Shown piece by piece: positions 1-5,264 of a DNA stretch of 5,264 nt. The first letter of the stretch is position 1. Every line of letters begins with the position of its first letter. The translations under genes and the position numbers were made by a program. The notes below the pieces were generated by a model. The model was not told the DNA's origin, did not search any database, and worked only from the letters and a program-made list of their open reading frames with translations. The DNA lies in NCBI GenBank assembly GCA_030039815.1, contig JASHUW010000622.1, positions 1-5,264 of the forward strand. Direction: 5' to 3'. This DNA is from Alphaproteobacteria bacterium (GTDB lineage Bacteria > Pseudomonadota > Alphaproteobacteria > ATCC43930 > CGMCC-115725).

Positions 1-357
1 TGGACGACGCAGGCTAAGGTCGACCAGATCGTCCAGCGCACCCGCGACGGCGGCGCCGAGATCGTCAATCTGCTGAAGACCGGCTCGGCCTTCTACGCAC
101 CGGCGAGCGCGGCCGTGTCGATGGCCGAGGCCTATCTGCTCGACAAAAAGCGCGTGCTGCCCTGCGCGGCTCATCTTTCCGGCCAATACGGGGTCAAGGA
201 CCTCTATGTCGGCGTGCCGGTGGTGCTAGGCTCGGGCGGTGTCGAGCGCATCGTAGAGATCAGCCTCGACGCGGACGAAAAGGCCAATTTCGACAAATCC
301 TGCGGCGCGGTTCGCGAGCTGATCGAGGTGGCGAAGAAGCTGCAAGTGGCCGCCTAA
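1..357 (+). CDS. mdh: Malate dehydrogenase, C-terminal part (5' end outside window)
   Basis: This is the last 118 residues of an NAD-dependent malate dehydrogenase, which interconverts malate and oxaloacetate in the cytoplasmic TCA cycle. The reading frame is open from the first base of the window to a TAA at 355-357. The recognisable stretches are KVDQIVQRTRDGGAEIV, LLKTGSAFYAPA, the segment around DKKRVLPCAAHLSGQYGVKD, and VGVPVVLGSGGVERIVEI. These match the C-terminal substrate-binding half of the lactate-dehydrogenase-like MDH type found in alphaproteobacteria. The NAD-binding Rossmann half and the catalytic His/Asp are to the left of the window and cannot be checked. sucC starts 6 nt after the stop, so the two genes are very probably co-transcribed. 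An ATG at 121 and a GTG at 115 are internal codons, not starts, because homology continues upstream of them. Confidence 0.95.
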   Translation, partial: WTTQAKVDQIVQRTRDGGAEIVNLLKTGSAFYAPASAAVSMAEAYLLDKKRVLPCAAHLSGQYGVKDLYVGVPVVLGSGGVERIVEISLDADEKANFDKSCGAVRELIEVAKKLQVAA

Positions 358-363
358 CCGGCC

Positions 364-1533
364 ATGAACATCCACGAGTACCAGGCGAAGGAGCTGCTGG
401 CGAAGTACGGCGTGCCGGTGCAACCCGGCGGCGTCGCCTATACCGCGGCGGAAGCGGCCGAAGTCGCGCAGCGGCTCGGCGGCAAGCTGTGGGCGGTCAA
501 AGCGCAGATCCATGCTGGCGGGCGCGGCAAGGCGGGCGGCGTCAAGCTGGTGCGCTCGCCCGAGGAAGCGCGCACCGCCGCTGCGGGGATGCTCGGCAGA
601 CGACTGGTGACGCACCAGACCGGGCCGGAAGGCCGCGATGTCAAGCGCGTCTACGTCGAAGCGGCGTCGGACATCGCACGCGAGCTCTACCTGGCGCTGT
701 CGGTCGATCGCACCAGCGGGCGGACCACGCTGATCGCCGCGGCCGAGGGTGGGGTCGAGATTGAGGAGCTGGCGGCGCGCGCGCCGGAAAAGATCCTGCA
801 GCTGGCGATCGACCCGGCGACCGGCATCGAGCCGTTCCACGGGCGCCGGCTGGCGTTCGAGCTGGGTCTCGGGAGCGCCGAGGTCAAGGCGATGGTCGCG
901 CTGGTCGGGGGGCTCGCGCGGGCCTTCGAAGACCTCGATGCGTCGCTGATCGAGCTGAACCCGTTGGTCTTGACCGGCGCGGGCGGGCTGGTCGCGCTCG
1001 ACGCCAAGATGGGCTTCGACGACAATGCGCTCTTCCGCCACCCCGAGATCGAGGCGCTGCGCGACGAGGACGAGGAAGACCCGATCGAGCGCGAGGGGCA
1101 GAAGAATTCGCTCAGCTACGTCAAGCTCGACGGCAATATCGGCTGCATGGTCAACGGCGCCGGGCTCGCCATGGCGACGATGGACATCATCAAGCTTTAT
1201 GGCGGCAGCCCGGCCAATTTCCTCGATGTCGGCGGCGGCGCGACGCGCGAGCGGGTGACCGCGGCGTTCAAGCTGATCCTCTCCGAGCCCAATGTCGAAG
1301 CGATCCTCGTCAATATCTTCGGCGGGATCGCGCGCTGCGACGTGATCGCCGAAGGGGTCGTCGCGGCGGCGCGCGAGGTGAATCTTCACGTGCCGCTGGT
1401 GGTCCGGCTCGAAGGCACCAATGTCGAATTGGGCCGCAAGATCTTGAGCCAGTCGGGTCTTCCGATCATCGCCGCGCAAGATTTCGCCGACGCCGCGCAA
1501 AAGGTTGTCGCGTCGATCAAGGAAGCGACCTGA
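364..1533 (+). CDS. sucC: Succinyl-CoA synthetase (ADP-forming), beta subunit
   Basis: This is the beta subunit of succinyl-CoA synthetase (389 aa), which with SucD converts succinyl-CoA, ADP and phosphate to succinate, ATP and CoA in the TCA cycle. It opens with the family signature MNIHEYQAKELL. An N-terminal ATP-grasp domain (about residues 1-235) is followed by the C-terminal CoA-ligase domain. Positions known from the E. coli enzyme are present at the same numbers: Lys46, Gly53-Arg54-Gly55 and Glu99 for nucleotide binding, Asn199 and Asp213 for Mg2+, and Asn264 and Gly321 for substrate. The segments GNIGCMVNGAGLAMATMD, ANFLDVGGGA and VRLEGTNVELG are near-invariant in the family. There is no strong Shine-Dalgarno before the ATG, and the start lies 6 nt after the mdh stop, suggesting translational coupling. 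The protein lacks the roughly 10-15 residue insertion after GRGK that I recall from Rhizobium and Brucella SucC. The MtkA subunit of malate-CoA ligase is a close relative, but the mdh-sucCD context favours SucC. Confidence 0.97.
   Translation: MNIHEYQAKELLAKYGVPVQPGGVAYTAAEAAEVAQRLGGKLWAVKAQIHAGGRGKAGGVKLVRSPEEARTAAAGMLGRRLVTHQTGPEGRDVKRVYVEAASDIARELYLALSVDRTSGRTTLIAAAEGGVEIEELAARAPEKILQLAIDPATGIEPFHGRRLAFELGLGSAEVKAMVALVGGLARAFEDLDASLIELNPLVLTGAGGLVALDAKMGFDDNALFRHPEIEALRDEDEEDPIEREGQKNSLSYVKLDGNIGCMVNGAGLAMATMDIIKLYGGSPANFLDVGGGATRERVTAAFKLILSEPNVEAILVNIFGGIARCDVIAEGVVAAAREVNLHVPLVVRLEGTNVELGRKILSQSGLPIIAAQDFADAAQKVVASIKEAT
1519..1523 (+). promoter_or_regulatory. Ribosome binding site for sucD inside the sucC 3' end
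   Basis: AAGGA lies 9 nt before the sucD ATG, within the last codons of sucC. Together with the TGATG stop/start overlap it supports coupled translation of the two subunits, which are needed in equal amounts. Confidence 0.6.
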
Positions 1534-2405
1534 TGGCAATCCTCGTCGACGCGTCGACCACCGTGATCTGCCAGGGCTTCACCGGCGCGCAGGGCACGTT
1601 CCATTCCGAGCAGGCGATCGCCTACGGCACCAAGATGGTCGGCGGGGTGACCCCGGGCAAAGGCGGCACGCGACACCTTGACCTGCCGGTGTGGGACACC
1701 GTGCACGAGGCGGTGGCGGCGACGGGCTGTACGGCGAGCGTCATTTACGTGCCGCCGCCCTCGGCCGCCGACGCGATCCTCGAGGCGATCGATGCCGAAA
1801 TCCCGCTCGTCATCTGCATCACCGATGGCATCCCCGTGCAGGACATGGTGCATGTCAAGCGGGCGCTCTGTGGCTCGAAGACGCGGCTCATCGGCCCGAA
1901 CTGCCCCGGCGTCATCACCCCGGACGAATGCAAGATCGGCATCATGCCAGGCCATATCCACCGCCGCGGTCGGGTCGGCATCGTGTCGCGCTCCGGTACC
2001 CTGACCTATGAGGCGGTGGCGCAGACCACGGCGGCGGGGCTCGGGCAATCGAGCTGCGTCGGGATCGGCGGCGACCCCGTGCACGGGCTCGACTTCACCG
2101 ACGTCATCGAGCTGTTCCTCGCCGACAAGGAGACCGACGCGATCGTGCTGATCGGCGAGATCGGCGGGCGCGGCGAGGAGGACGCCGCGGCGCTGATCAA
2201 ATCGGCGCGGCGCAAGAAGCCGGTCATCGGCTTTATCGCCGGCACCGCGGCACCGCCAGGCCGCCGCATGGGGCATGCCGGCGCGATCATCTCCGGCGGC
2301 AAGGGCGGCGCCGGCGACAAGATCGAGGCGCTACGCAACGCCGGGATCACCGTCGCCGAGTCCCCGGCCGCGATCGGCAGCACGGTGAAGGCGGTCGTGG
2401 GATAG
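1533..2405 (+). CDS. sucD: Succinyl-CoA synthetase (ADP-forming), alpha subunit
   Basis: This is the alpha subunit of succinyl-CoA synthetase (290 aa), which binds CoA and carries the phosphohistidine intermediate. The N-terminal CoA-binding Rossmann domain has VICQGFTGAQGTFHSEQAI (residues 11-29), with the TGAQ turn at 17-20, Lys43 in GGVTPGKGGT, and the ITDGIP segment at 96-101. Cys124 is in the conserved IGPNCPGVI motif. The ligase domain carries SRSGTLTYEA, GIGGDP, and the active-site loop RRMGHAGAI with His248, equivalent to the phosphorylated His246 of E. coli. Glu209 in IGEIGG is the usual partner of that histidine. Length and order are normal for the family, with a one-residue insertion between Glu209 and His248 relative to E. 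coli. The ATG overlaps the sucC stop by one base, and an AAGGA lies 9 nt upstream. sucD is the last gene of the operon seen here; sucA does not follow. Confidence 0.97.
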   Translation: MAILVDASTTVICQGFTGAQGTFHSEQAIAYGTKMVGGVTPGKGGTRHLDLPVWDTVHEAVAATGCTASVIYVPPPSAADAILEAIDAEIPLVICITDGIPVQDMVHVKRALCGSKTRLIGPNCPGVITPDECKIGIMPGHIHRRGRVGIVSRSGTLTYEAVAQTTAAGLGQSSCVGIGGDPVHGLDFTDVIELFLADKETDAIVLIGEIGGRGEEDAAALIKSARRKKPVIGFIAGTAAPPGRRMGHAGAIISGGKGGAGDKIEALRNAGITVAESPAAIGSTVKAVVG

Positions 2406-2410
2406 CCATA

Positions 2411-2434
2411 TGTCGTCCTGACGAAAGCCGGGAC
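2411..2434. repeat. REP-like stem-loop with GAAA loop, first of a tandem pair
   Basis: Bases 2415-2422 and 2427-2434 form an 8-position stem around a GAAA loop (2423-2426), with one A/C mismatch (2421/2428) and one G-T wobble (2419/2430). The unit reads like the widespread dispersed bacterial repeat with a CGAAAG core followed by GGGACCCAGG, which in translation gives the tell-tale peptide WVPAFVRTT on the opposite strand. It begins about 10 nt after the sucD stop. Membership in a genome-wide repeat family is inferred from this resemblance; only one copy is in the window. Confidence 0.5.
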
Positions 2435-2472
2435 CCAGGCTGCCATCGCTGTCGGCTTGGGGTTTCTGCTTT
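2435..2472 (+). terminator. Possible weak terminator: second stem-loop followed by a T-rich stretch
   Basis: Bases 2435-2445 pair with 2450-2460 around a TCGC loop (2446-2449). The pairing is continuous for eight positions (two are G-T wobbles), then one C/T mismatch, then two more pairs. The hairpin directly abuts the preceding one and is followed by GGTTTCTGCTTT, a discontinuous T-rich run. It could end the mdh-sucCD transcript or stabilise its 3' end. The interrupted T tract makes it a poor textbook intrinsic terminator, and it may simply be the second arm of the REP-like element. Confidence 0.3.
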
Positions 2473-2492
2473 AGGACGCCGCTTTGCCCGAT

Positions 2493-2498
2493 TATGAT
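2493..2498 (+). promoter_or_regulatory. Candidate -10 box for the SIS-domain gene
   Basis: TATGAT matches the sigma-70 -10 consensus at five of six positions. It would place the transcription start near 2505, about 19 nt before the preferred ATG at 2524. The best -35 in register is only a half-match, TTAGGA at 2471-2476 with a 16-nt spacer. An AT-rich box in otherwise GC-rich DNA is suggestive, not proof. If it is real, the in-frame ATG at 2494 lies inside the promoter and cannot be the start. Confidence 0.3.
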
Positions 2499-2511
2499 CA
2501 GGTTGTCACAT

Positions 2512-2516
2512 AAAGG
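2512..2516 (+). promoter_or_regulatory. Ribosome binding site deciding the SIS gene start
   Basis: AAAGG sits 7 nt before the ATG at 2524. No comparable sequence precedes the alternative in-frame ATG at 2494. This favours the 188-residue product over the 198-residue one. Confidence 0.6.
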
Positions 2517-2523
2517 TTGCCAC

Positions 2524-3090
2524 ATGAGCACTTATGCTGGCGCGGCCAAAAATTATCTCGACAAGCTGGTGCCGTTTTTGAGCGCGCTCGACCACGAGCA
2601 GATCGACAAGGCTATCGGCGTGATCGCCGAGGCCTGGCAGAACGGCAAGCAGATCATCACGCTCGGCAATGGCGGCAGCGCGGGGACGGCGCTGCACATG
2701 ATCAACGACTGGAACAAGGGCATCTATATGGCGACCGGCAAGCCGTTCCGCGGCCGCTCGCTGCTCGACAATATGGCCCTCGTAATGGCGTACGGAAACG
2801 ACGTGTCGTTTCAGGATATTTTCATCGAGCAGCTCAAAAACATCCTTGAGCCCGGTGATCTGGTAATCGCCATTTCCGGCAGCGGCAATTCGGAAAACGT
2901 GATCCGCGCCGTCAAATACGCCAATGACAATGGCGCGGTGACGCTCGGCTTGTGCGGTTACAGTGGCGGAAAATTGAAAGGCCTCGCGCAGCACAATGTC
3001 TGGGCCAATGTGAACGACATGCAGCTCTGCGAAGATGCGCACGCCATCTTTGGCCATATGGTCATGCAGCGGTTGTGCGGGATGATGTAG
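2524..3090 (+). CDS. SIS-domain sugar-phosphate isomerase, GmhA (phosphoheptose isomerase)-like
   Basis: This is a 188-residue single-domain SIS protein resembling GmhA, which converts sedoheptulose 7-phosphate to a heptose 7-phosphate for cell-surface sugar synthesis. The phosphate-binding loops are visible: LGNGGSAGTALH (47-58) and AISGSGNSENVI (116-127), plus CGYSGGKLKGLA (144-155). Aligning by eye with E. coli GmhA, whose metal and catalytic residues are His61, Glu65, Gln172 and His180, gives His58, Asp62, Glu170 and His178 here with the same spacings. The metal site thus appears kept but with Asp and Glu replacing Glu and Gln. No signal peptide or membrane segment is apparent, so it is probably a cytoplasmic enzyme. 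The ATG at 2524 is chosen for its AAAGG; an ATG at 2494 would add ten unconserved-looking residues. GC is about 57% by hand count against about 70% in flanking genes, suggesting acquisition or recent insertion. No heptose or polysaccharide genes are adjacent, so the true substrate is unknown. A DiaA-like regulatory role is a less likely alternative because the metal-site residues are present. Confidence 0.82.
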   Translation: MSTYAGAAKNYLDKLVPFLSALDHEQIDKAIGVIAEAWQNGKQIITLGNGGSAGTALHMINDWNKGIYMATGKPFRGRSLLDNMALVMAYGNDVSFQDIFIEQLKNILEPGDLVIAISGSGNSENVIRAVKYANDNGAVTLGLCGYSGGKLKGLAQHNVWANVNDMQLCEDAHAIFGHMVMQRLCGMM

Positions 3091-3115
3091 CAGGTAAAGG
3101 GCCGGGTGACGGACA

Positions 3116-4123
3116 TCAGCGCGCCCTTGGGTGCGCGGCCTGGTAGACCTTGAGCAGGTGCTCGGGCTCGACCTTGGTATAGCGCTGCGTCGTCGACAGG
3201 CTGGCGTGGCCGAGCAGTTCCTGGATCGCCCGCAGATCGCCGCCACCCCCCAAAAGATGGGTCGCGAAGCTGTGGCGCAGCGCGTGCGGGGTCGCGGTGT
3301 CAGGCAGGCCGAGCATGCCGCGCAGAACCTGCATCTGGCGCTGCACGAGACGGGGGTTGAGCGGGCCGCCGCGAGCGCCGACAAAGAGCGGCCCGTCCTT
3401 CGCCAAGGGATAAGGGCAGGCCGCGAGGTAATCGGCGACCGCGTCGCGCACCGCCGCCAGCACCGGCACGTGGCGCTCCTTGCGACCCTTGCCGACGACG
3501 ACCAAAACCTCACCCTGCGGCGCCTCGCAGCGTGCGAGGCCGAGCGCCTCGGAAATGCGCAAACCGCAGCCGTAAAGCAGTGTCAGGATCGCGATGTCGC
3601 GCTTTTGCTGCCAGGGACTGAGCGCGACATCACCCGCCGCTTCGATCGCGGCGTCGGCATCCTCGACGGTCAGCGGCTTCGGCACGCTCGCCGGCAATTT
3701 CGGCGCGCGCAACACCGCGAGGGCGGGCGCCGAGGCGAGCTTGCGACGTTCGAGAAAGCGTACAAAACCGCGCAGCACCGAAAGGCCACGGGCGATCGTC
3801 GTGCGCTCGCGGCCGTCGAGCGCACGATGCGCCAGATAGGCGCGGAAATCCGCCGGCGTCAGACGCGACATCAGCGCCAAGCTCGGCATCTCGCCGCGAT
3901 GCGCAACCAGAAAATCGAAGAATGCGGCGAGGTCGCGGCCATAGGCGGCGACGGTATGCGCCGAGGCGCGGCGCTCGGCGGAGAGCCAATCGAGCCACGC
4001 GGCGATGGCTGCGCGCAAATCCTCCGCGACCGCGAAGCGCGCTGGCGGCAAAGGTTCGGGAAGAGTGGGGAAAGGCTTTGGGGGGCTCGCCTGCGCGGAT
4101 GCTAGCGCACGGGATTGAGCCAT
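3116..4123 (-). CDS. xerC: Tyrosine site-specific recombinase XerC
   Basis: This 335-residue tyrosine recombinase probably acts with XerD at dif to resolve chromosome dimers. The N-terminal SAM-like, core-binding domain (about residues 35-130) includes WLDWLSAERRASAHTVAAYGRDL. The catalytic domain carries the full active site: Arg189 in GCGLRISEAL, Lys212 in GKGRKERHVPV, His280 and Arg283 in HALRHSFATHLL, His306 in LLGHASLSTTQ, and nucleophile Tyr315 in QRYTKV. The ending LLKVYQAAHPRAR is typical of alphaproteobacterial XerC. The ATG at 4121-4123 lies inside the 3' end of the DUF484 gene (22-nt overlap), so the two are co-transcribed and probably coupled; no strong Shine-Dalgarno precedes it. 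The first 30 or so residues are proline- and alanine-rich and probably disordered. Its 3' end converges on the SIS gene across 25 bp. XerD is the main alternative label, but the DUF484 partnership and adjacent priA favour XerC, not a phage integrase. Confidence 0.92.
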   Translation of the reverse strand: MAQSRALASAQASPPKPFPTLPEPLPPARFAVAEDLRAAIAAWLDWLSAERRASAHTVAAYGRDLAAFFDFLVAHRGEMPSLALMSRLTPADFRAYLAHRALDGRERTTIARGLSVLRGFVRFLERRKLASAPALAVLRAPKLPASVPKPLTVEDADAAIEAAGDVALSPWQQKRDIAILTLLYGCGLRISEALGLARCEAPQGEVLVVVGKGRKERHVPVLAAVRDAVADYLAACPYPLAKDGPLFVGARGGPLNPRLVQRQMQVLRGMLGLPDTATPHALRHSFATHLLGGGGDLRAIQELLGHASLSTTQRYTKVEPEHLLKVYQAAHPRAR

Positions 4124-4863
4124 AATCCGATCGCCAATCCGACAATGCGGCCGAGAAAGCCCAAAAGTTCGGTGCCGAGGCCGGAGTGGAACCGCCCGGG
4201 CTTGCGGGTGCCGATGCACAAAAGCCCGGTCGGCGTCTCGCGGCCGAAGCGCAGCCGCAGCAGCGCCTGCGAGCGGACGAGGCCTGCCGCGCCGCCGAAC
4301 AGCGCCGGGTCGCCGACGACATCGGCCGCGTAGACGACGGCCTTGTCCGGACCAAGGCATTCCTCGACCGTGCCGGCTTCCAGCAGGTGAATCCCGTTGA
4401 CGTTGAGCCGCGGCGCGATGCCGGCGATGTTCTCGACCGCGATGGTGACGGCATCGACATCGAGCAACACGGCGAGATCGGTGGTGACGATCTGTAGAAG
4501 TTGGCCGAAACTCGGAGCAGCCAGCACCGTCAGCGCCGCCTTGTGCACCCGGTTCTGGCTCGCCAGATTGCCGCGGCTGACCGCGATCAGGTTGCGGTAT
4601 TCGAGATTGACGCGGTTCAGCTCGCGGCGCTGACGTTCGTAAAGGAAATGCTGGAAATCGACGACTCCTTCGCCTACTTCGCGGCTCGGCGGCCGCAGCA
4701 GGCGCAACGCCTCGGGATGCTCGTCGAGAAAATCGGGATGGAGGCGCAAATAACCCATCACCTCGCGCGCGGTAATCTCGCGGTCGGCCAACTCACGCGC
4801 GACCGCGGCGCGCACGGCGGCGTCGCGGGTGGAGCGCGTTTGATCGCGAGGGCCGTCTACCAT
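4102..4863 (-). CDS. DUF484 family protein (GAF-like fold), upstream of xerC
   Basis: This 253-residue protein belongs to the DUF484 family, which is commonly encoded immediately upstream of xerC in proteobacteria and has no established biochemical function. The N-terminal signature is VMGYLRLHPDFLDEHPEAL (residues 35-53). A charged, probably helical linker VVDFQHFLYERQRRELNRV (67-85) follows, then the helix LIAVSRGNLASQNRVHKAAL. The C-terminal half (about 118-248) has the alternating pattern of a GAF-like domain, including LLQIVTTDLAVLLDVDAVTIAVE and GLLCIGTRKPGRFHSGLGTELLGFLGRIVGLAI. No transmembrane segment or signal peptide is evident. The frame stays open upstream into priA antisense sequence, but homology begins near the chosen ATG, which has GGAG 6 nt before it. 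Its TAG lies 22 nt inside xerC, so a shared transcript is very likely. A role linked to Xer recombination or its regulation is inferred only from this conserved pairing. Confidence 0.88.
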   Translation of the reverse strand: MVDGPRDQTRSTRDAAVRAAVARELADREITAREVMGYLRLHPDFLDEHPEALRLLRPPSREVGEGVVDFQHFLYERQRRELNRVNLEYRNLIAVSRGNLASQNRVHKAALTVLAAPSFGQLLQIVTTDLAVLLDVDAVTIAVENIAGIAPRLNVNGIHLLEAGTVEECLGPDKAVVYAADVVGDPALFGGAAGLVRSQALLRLRFGRETPTGLLCIGTRKPGRFHSGLGTELLGFLGRIVGLAIGLWLNPVR

Positions 4864-4926
4864 CCGATACTCCGGCTGTCCCGGTGCGGCGCTTGTCGGC
4901 GGGCGACACGCGGGCGAGTGTAGCCG
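4864..4926. promoter_or_regulatory. Divergent intergenic region between DUF484-xerC and priA
   Basis: These 63 bp separate two divergent start codons and should hold promoters for both directions, unless promoters lie inside the coding sequences. I see no convincing -35/-10 pair on either strand; the region is very GC-rich. A small inverted repeat, GTCG (4895-4898) and CGAC (4904-4907), is present but too short to interpret. The regulatory role is inferred only from gene orientation. Confidence 0.4.
4870..4873 (-). promoter_or_regulatory. Ribosome binding site deciding the DUF484 gene start
   Basis: On the minus strand GGAG lies 6 nt before the ATG at 4863. It supports this start over the many upstream in-frame codons that would run into the oppositely oriented priA. 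Confidence 0.65.
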
Positions 4927-5264
4927 ATGGCCGATTGCCCTGCCAGCCTCGCCGGGTTGAATGGGACGCCCGCCGTCGCCAATACGCTGCGCGTGCTGCT
5001 GCCGGTACCGCTGCCGGCGGCACTGGATTACCGCACGCTCGACGGCGAAACGCCCCCGGGACCTGGCCGATTCGTCCGGGTCAATCTCGGGCCGCGACGG
5101 CTGATCGGCGTCGTCTGGGAGGATGGCGGCGATGGCGACGTGCCGGAAGAGCGGCTGCGGCCGATCGTCGAGGTGCTGCCGACGCCGGAACTGCCGGCAG
5201 AGCTGCGGCGCTTTATCGACCGCGTCGCGCAATACACTCTGGCGCCGCCCGGGATGGTGCTGCG
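4927..5264 (+). CDS. priA: Primosomal protein N' (replication restart helicase PriA), N-terminal part
   Basis: This is the start of PriA, the superfamily 2 DNA helicase that recognises stalled forks and reloads the replisome. Only 112 codons lie in the window; the gene continues off the right edge without a stop. Residues 21-112 match the N-terminal 3'-DNA-binding domain of PriA: RVLLPVPLPAALDYRTL, then PGPGRFVRVNLGPRRLIGVV, LRPIVEVLP, and LRRFIDRVAQYTLAPPGMVL, the last being a strong alphaproteobacterial PriA pattern. The ATG at 4927 is the first possible start because an in-frame TAG stands at 4921. Only a weak GAG lies upstream, so a TTG at 4957 (codon 11) cannot be excluded; the first 18 or so residues look unconserved. 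Helicase motifs and the zinc-binding cysteines are beyond the window, so gene integrity cannot be judged. It is divergent from the DUF484-xerC pair. Confidence 0.92.
   Translation, partial: MADCPASLAGLNGTPAVANTLRVLLPVPLPAALDYRTLDGETPPGPGRFVRVNLGPRRLIGVVWEDGGDGDVPEERLRPIVEVLPTPELPAELRRFIDRVAQYTLAPPGMVL

Noticed and set aside
226..1539. A 437-residue open frame on the minus strand, opposite sucC
   Set aside because: It is rich in Arg, Asp and Ala with no recognisable domain and mirrors the codon structure of the well-supported sucC. Long antisense open frames are expected in high-GC coding DNA.
1386..2276. A 296-residue open frame on the minus strand, opposite the sucC end and sucD
   Set aside because: Its composition is a high-GC shadow (RRRGLRHR, RRHRLVHG and similar), it has no domain, and it overlaps the fully conserved sucD.
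2494..2523. Ten-residue upstream extension of the SIS protein from the ATG at 2494
   Set aside because: No Shine-Dalgarno precedes it, the region overlaps a candidate -10 box, and the ATG at 2524 has AAAGG at good spacing.
2506..3513. A 335-residue open frame on the minus strand across the SIS gene and xerC
   Set aside because: It reads an out-of-frame xerC segment and then the antisense of the SIS gene; no family signature is visible and both overlapped genes are strongly supported.
3131..4105. A 324-residue open frame on the plus strand, opposite xerC
   Set aside because: It is Arg-, Gln- and Ala-rich without motifs and is antisense to a xerC with a complete catalytic residue set.
3116..4123. 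XerC as a phage or integron integrase marking a mobile island
   Set aside because: The neighbourhood (DUF484, divergent priA) is the usual chromosomal xerC setting, and no att-like repeats, tRNA or phage genes are present in the window.
4124..4360. N-terminal extension of the xerC reading frame to position 4360
   Set aside because: The extra 79 residues are an out-of-frame reading of the DUF484 gene and show no recombinase similarity; XerC homology begins after the ATG at 4123.
4864..5232. N-terminal extension of the DUF484 reading frame to position 5232
   Set aside because: The added residues have no DUF484 similarity and are antisense to the conserved N-terminal domain of priA; a GGAG-preceded ATG at 4863 is the better start.

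Overview
The window is high-GC (hand counts of sampled lines in sucC and xerC give about 70% or more), gene-dense bacterial DNA. SucC, SucD, XerC, the DUF484 protein and the malate dehydrogenase tail all look alphaproteobacterial. The insertion-free SucC points towards a Rhodospirillales-like lineage rather than the Rhizobium/Brucella type, but this placement is inference from remembered sequences. No rRNA, tRNA, CRISPR array, insertion sequence or prophage gene is visible.

Left part (1-2405, + strand) is a TCA-cycle operon: the 3' end of malate dehydrogenase (mdh), then sucC and sucD for the two subunits of succinyl-CoA synthetase. The genes are tightly packed: 6 nt separate mdh and sucC, and the sucC stop overlaps the sucD start in TGATG. 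In many alphaproteobacteria sucA, sucB and lpd follow sucD; here they do not.

Middle part (2406-3090): a 118-bp gap holds two back-to-back imperfect stem-loops. The first resembles a widespread dispersed REP-type repeat. A single gene follows for a GmhA-like SIS-domain sugar-phosphate isomerase, with its own Shine-Dalgarno sequence and a candidate -10 box. This gene is clearly poorer in GC (about 57% by hand count) than its neighbours and sits where sucAB-lpd would be expected. It is the most distinctive item in the window, though its family is known.

Right part (3116-5264): on the - strand a DUF484 gene and xerC form an operon with a 22-nt overlap. xerC converges on the SIS gene with only 25 bp between them. 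Divergent from the DUF484 gene, across 63 bp, is the 5' end of priA on the + strand, running off the right edge. XerC (chromosome dimer resolution) and PriA (replication restart) are both chromosome-maintenance proteins. Altogether this looks like an ordinary core-genome neighbourhood with one probable accessory gene inserted; I see no evidence of a wholly new system.
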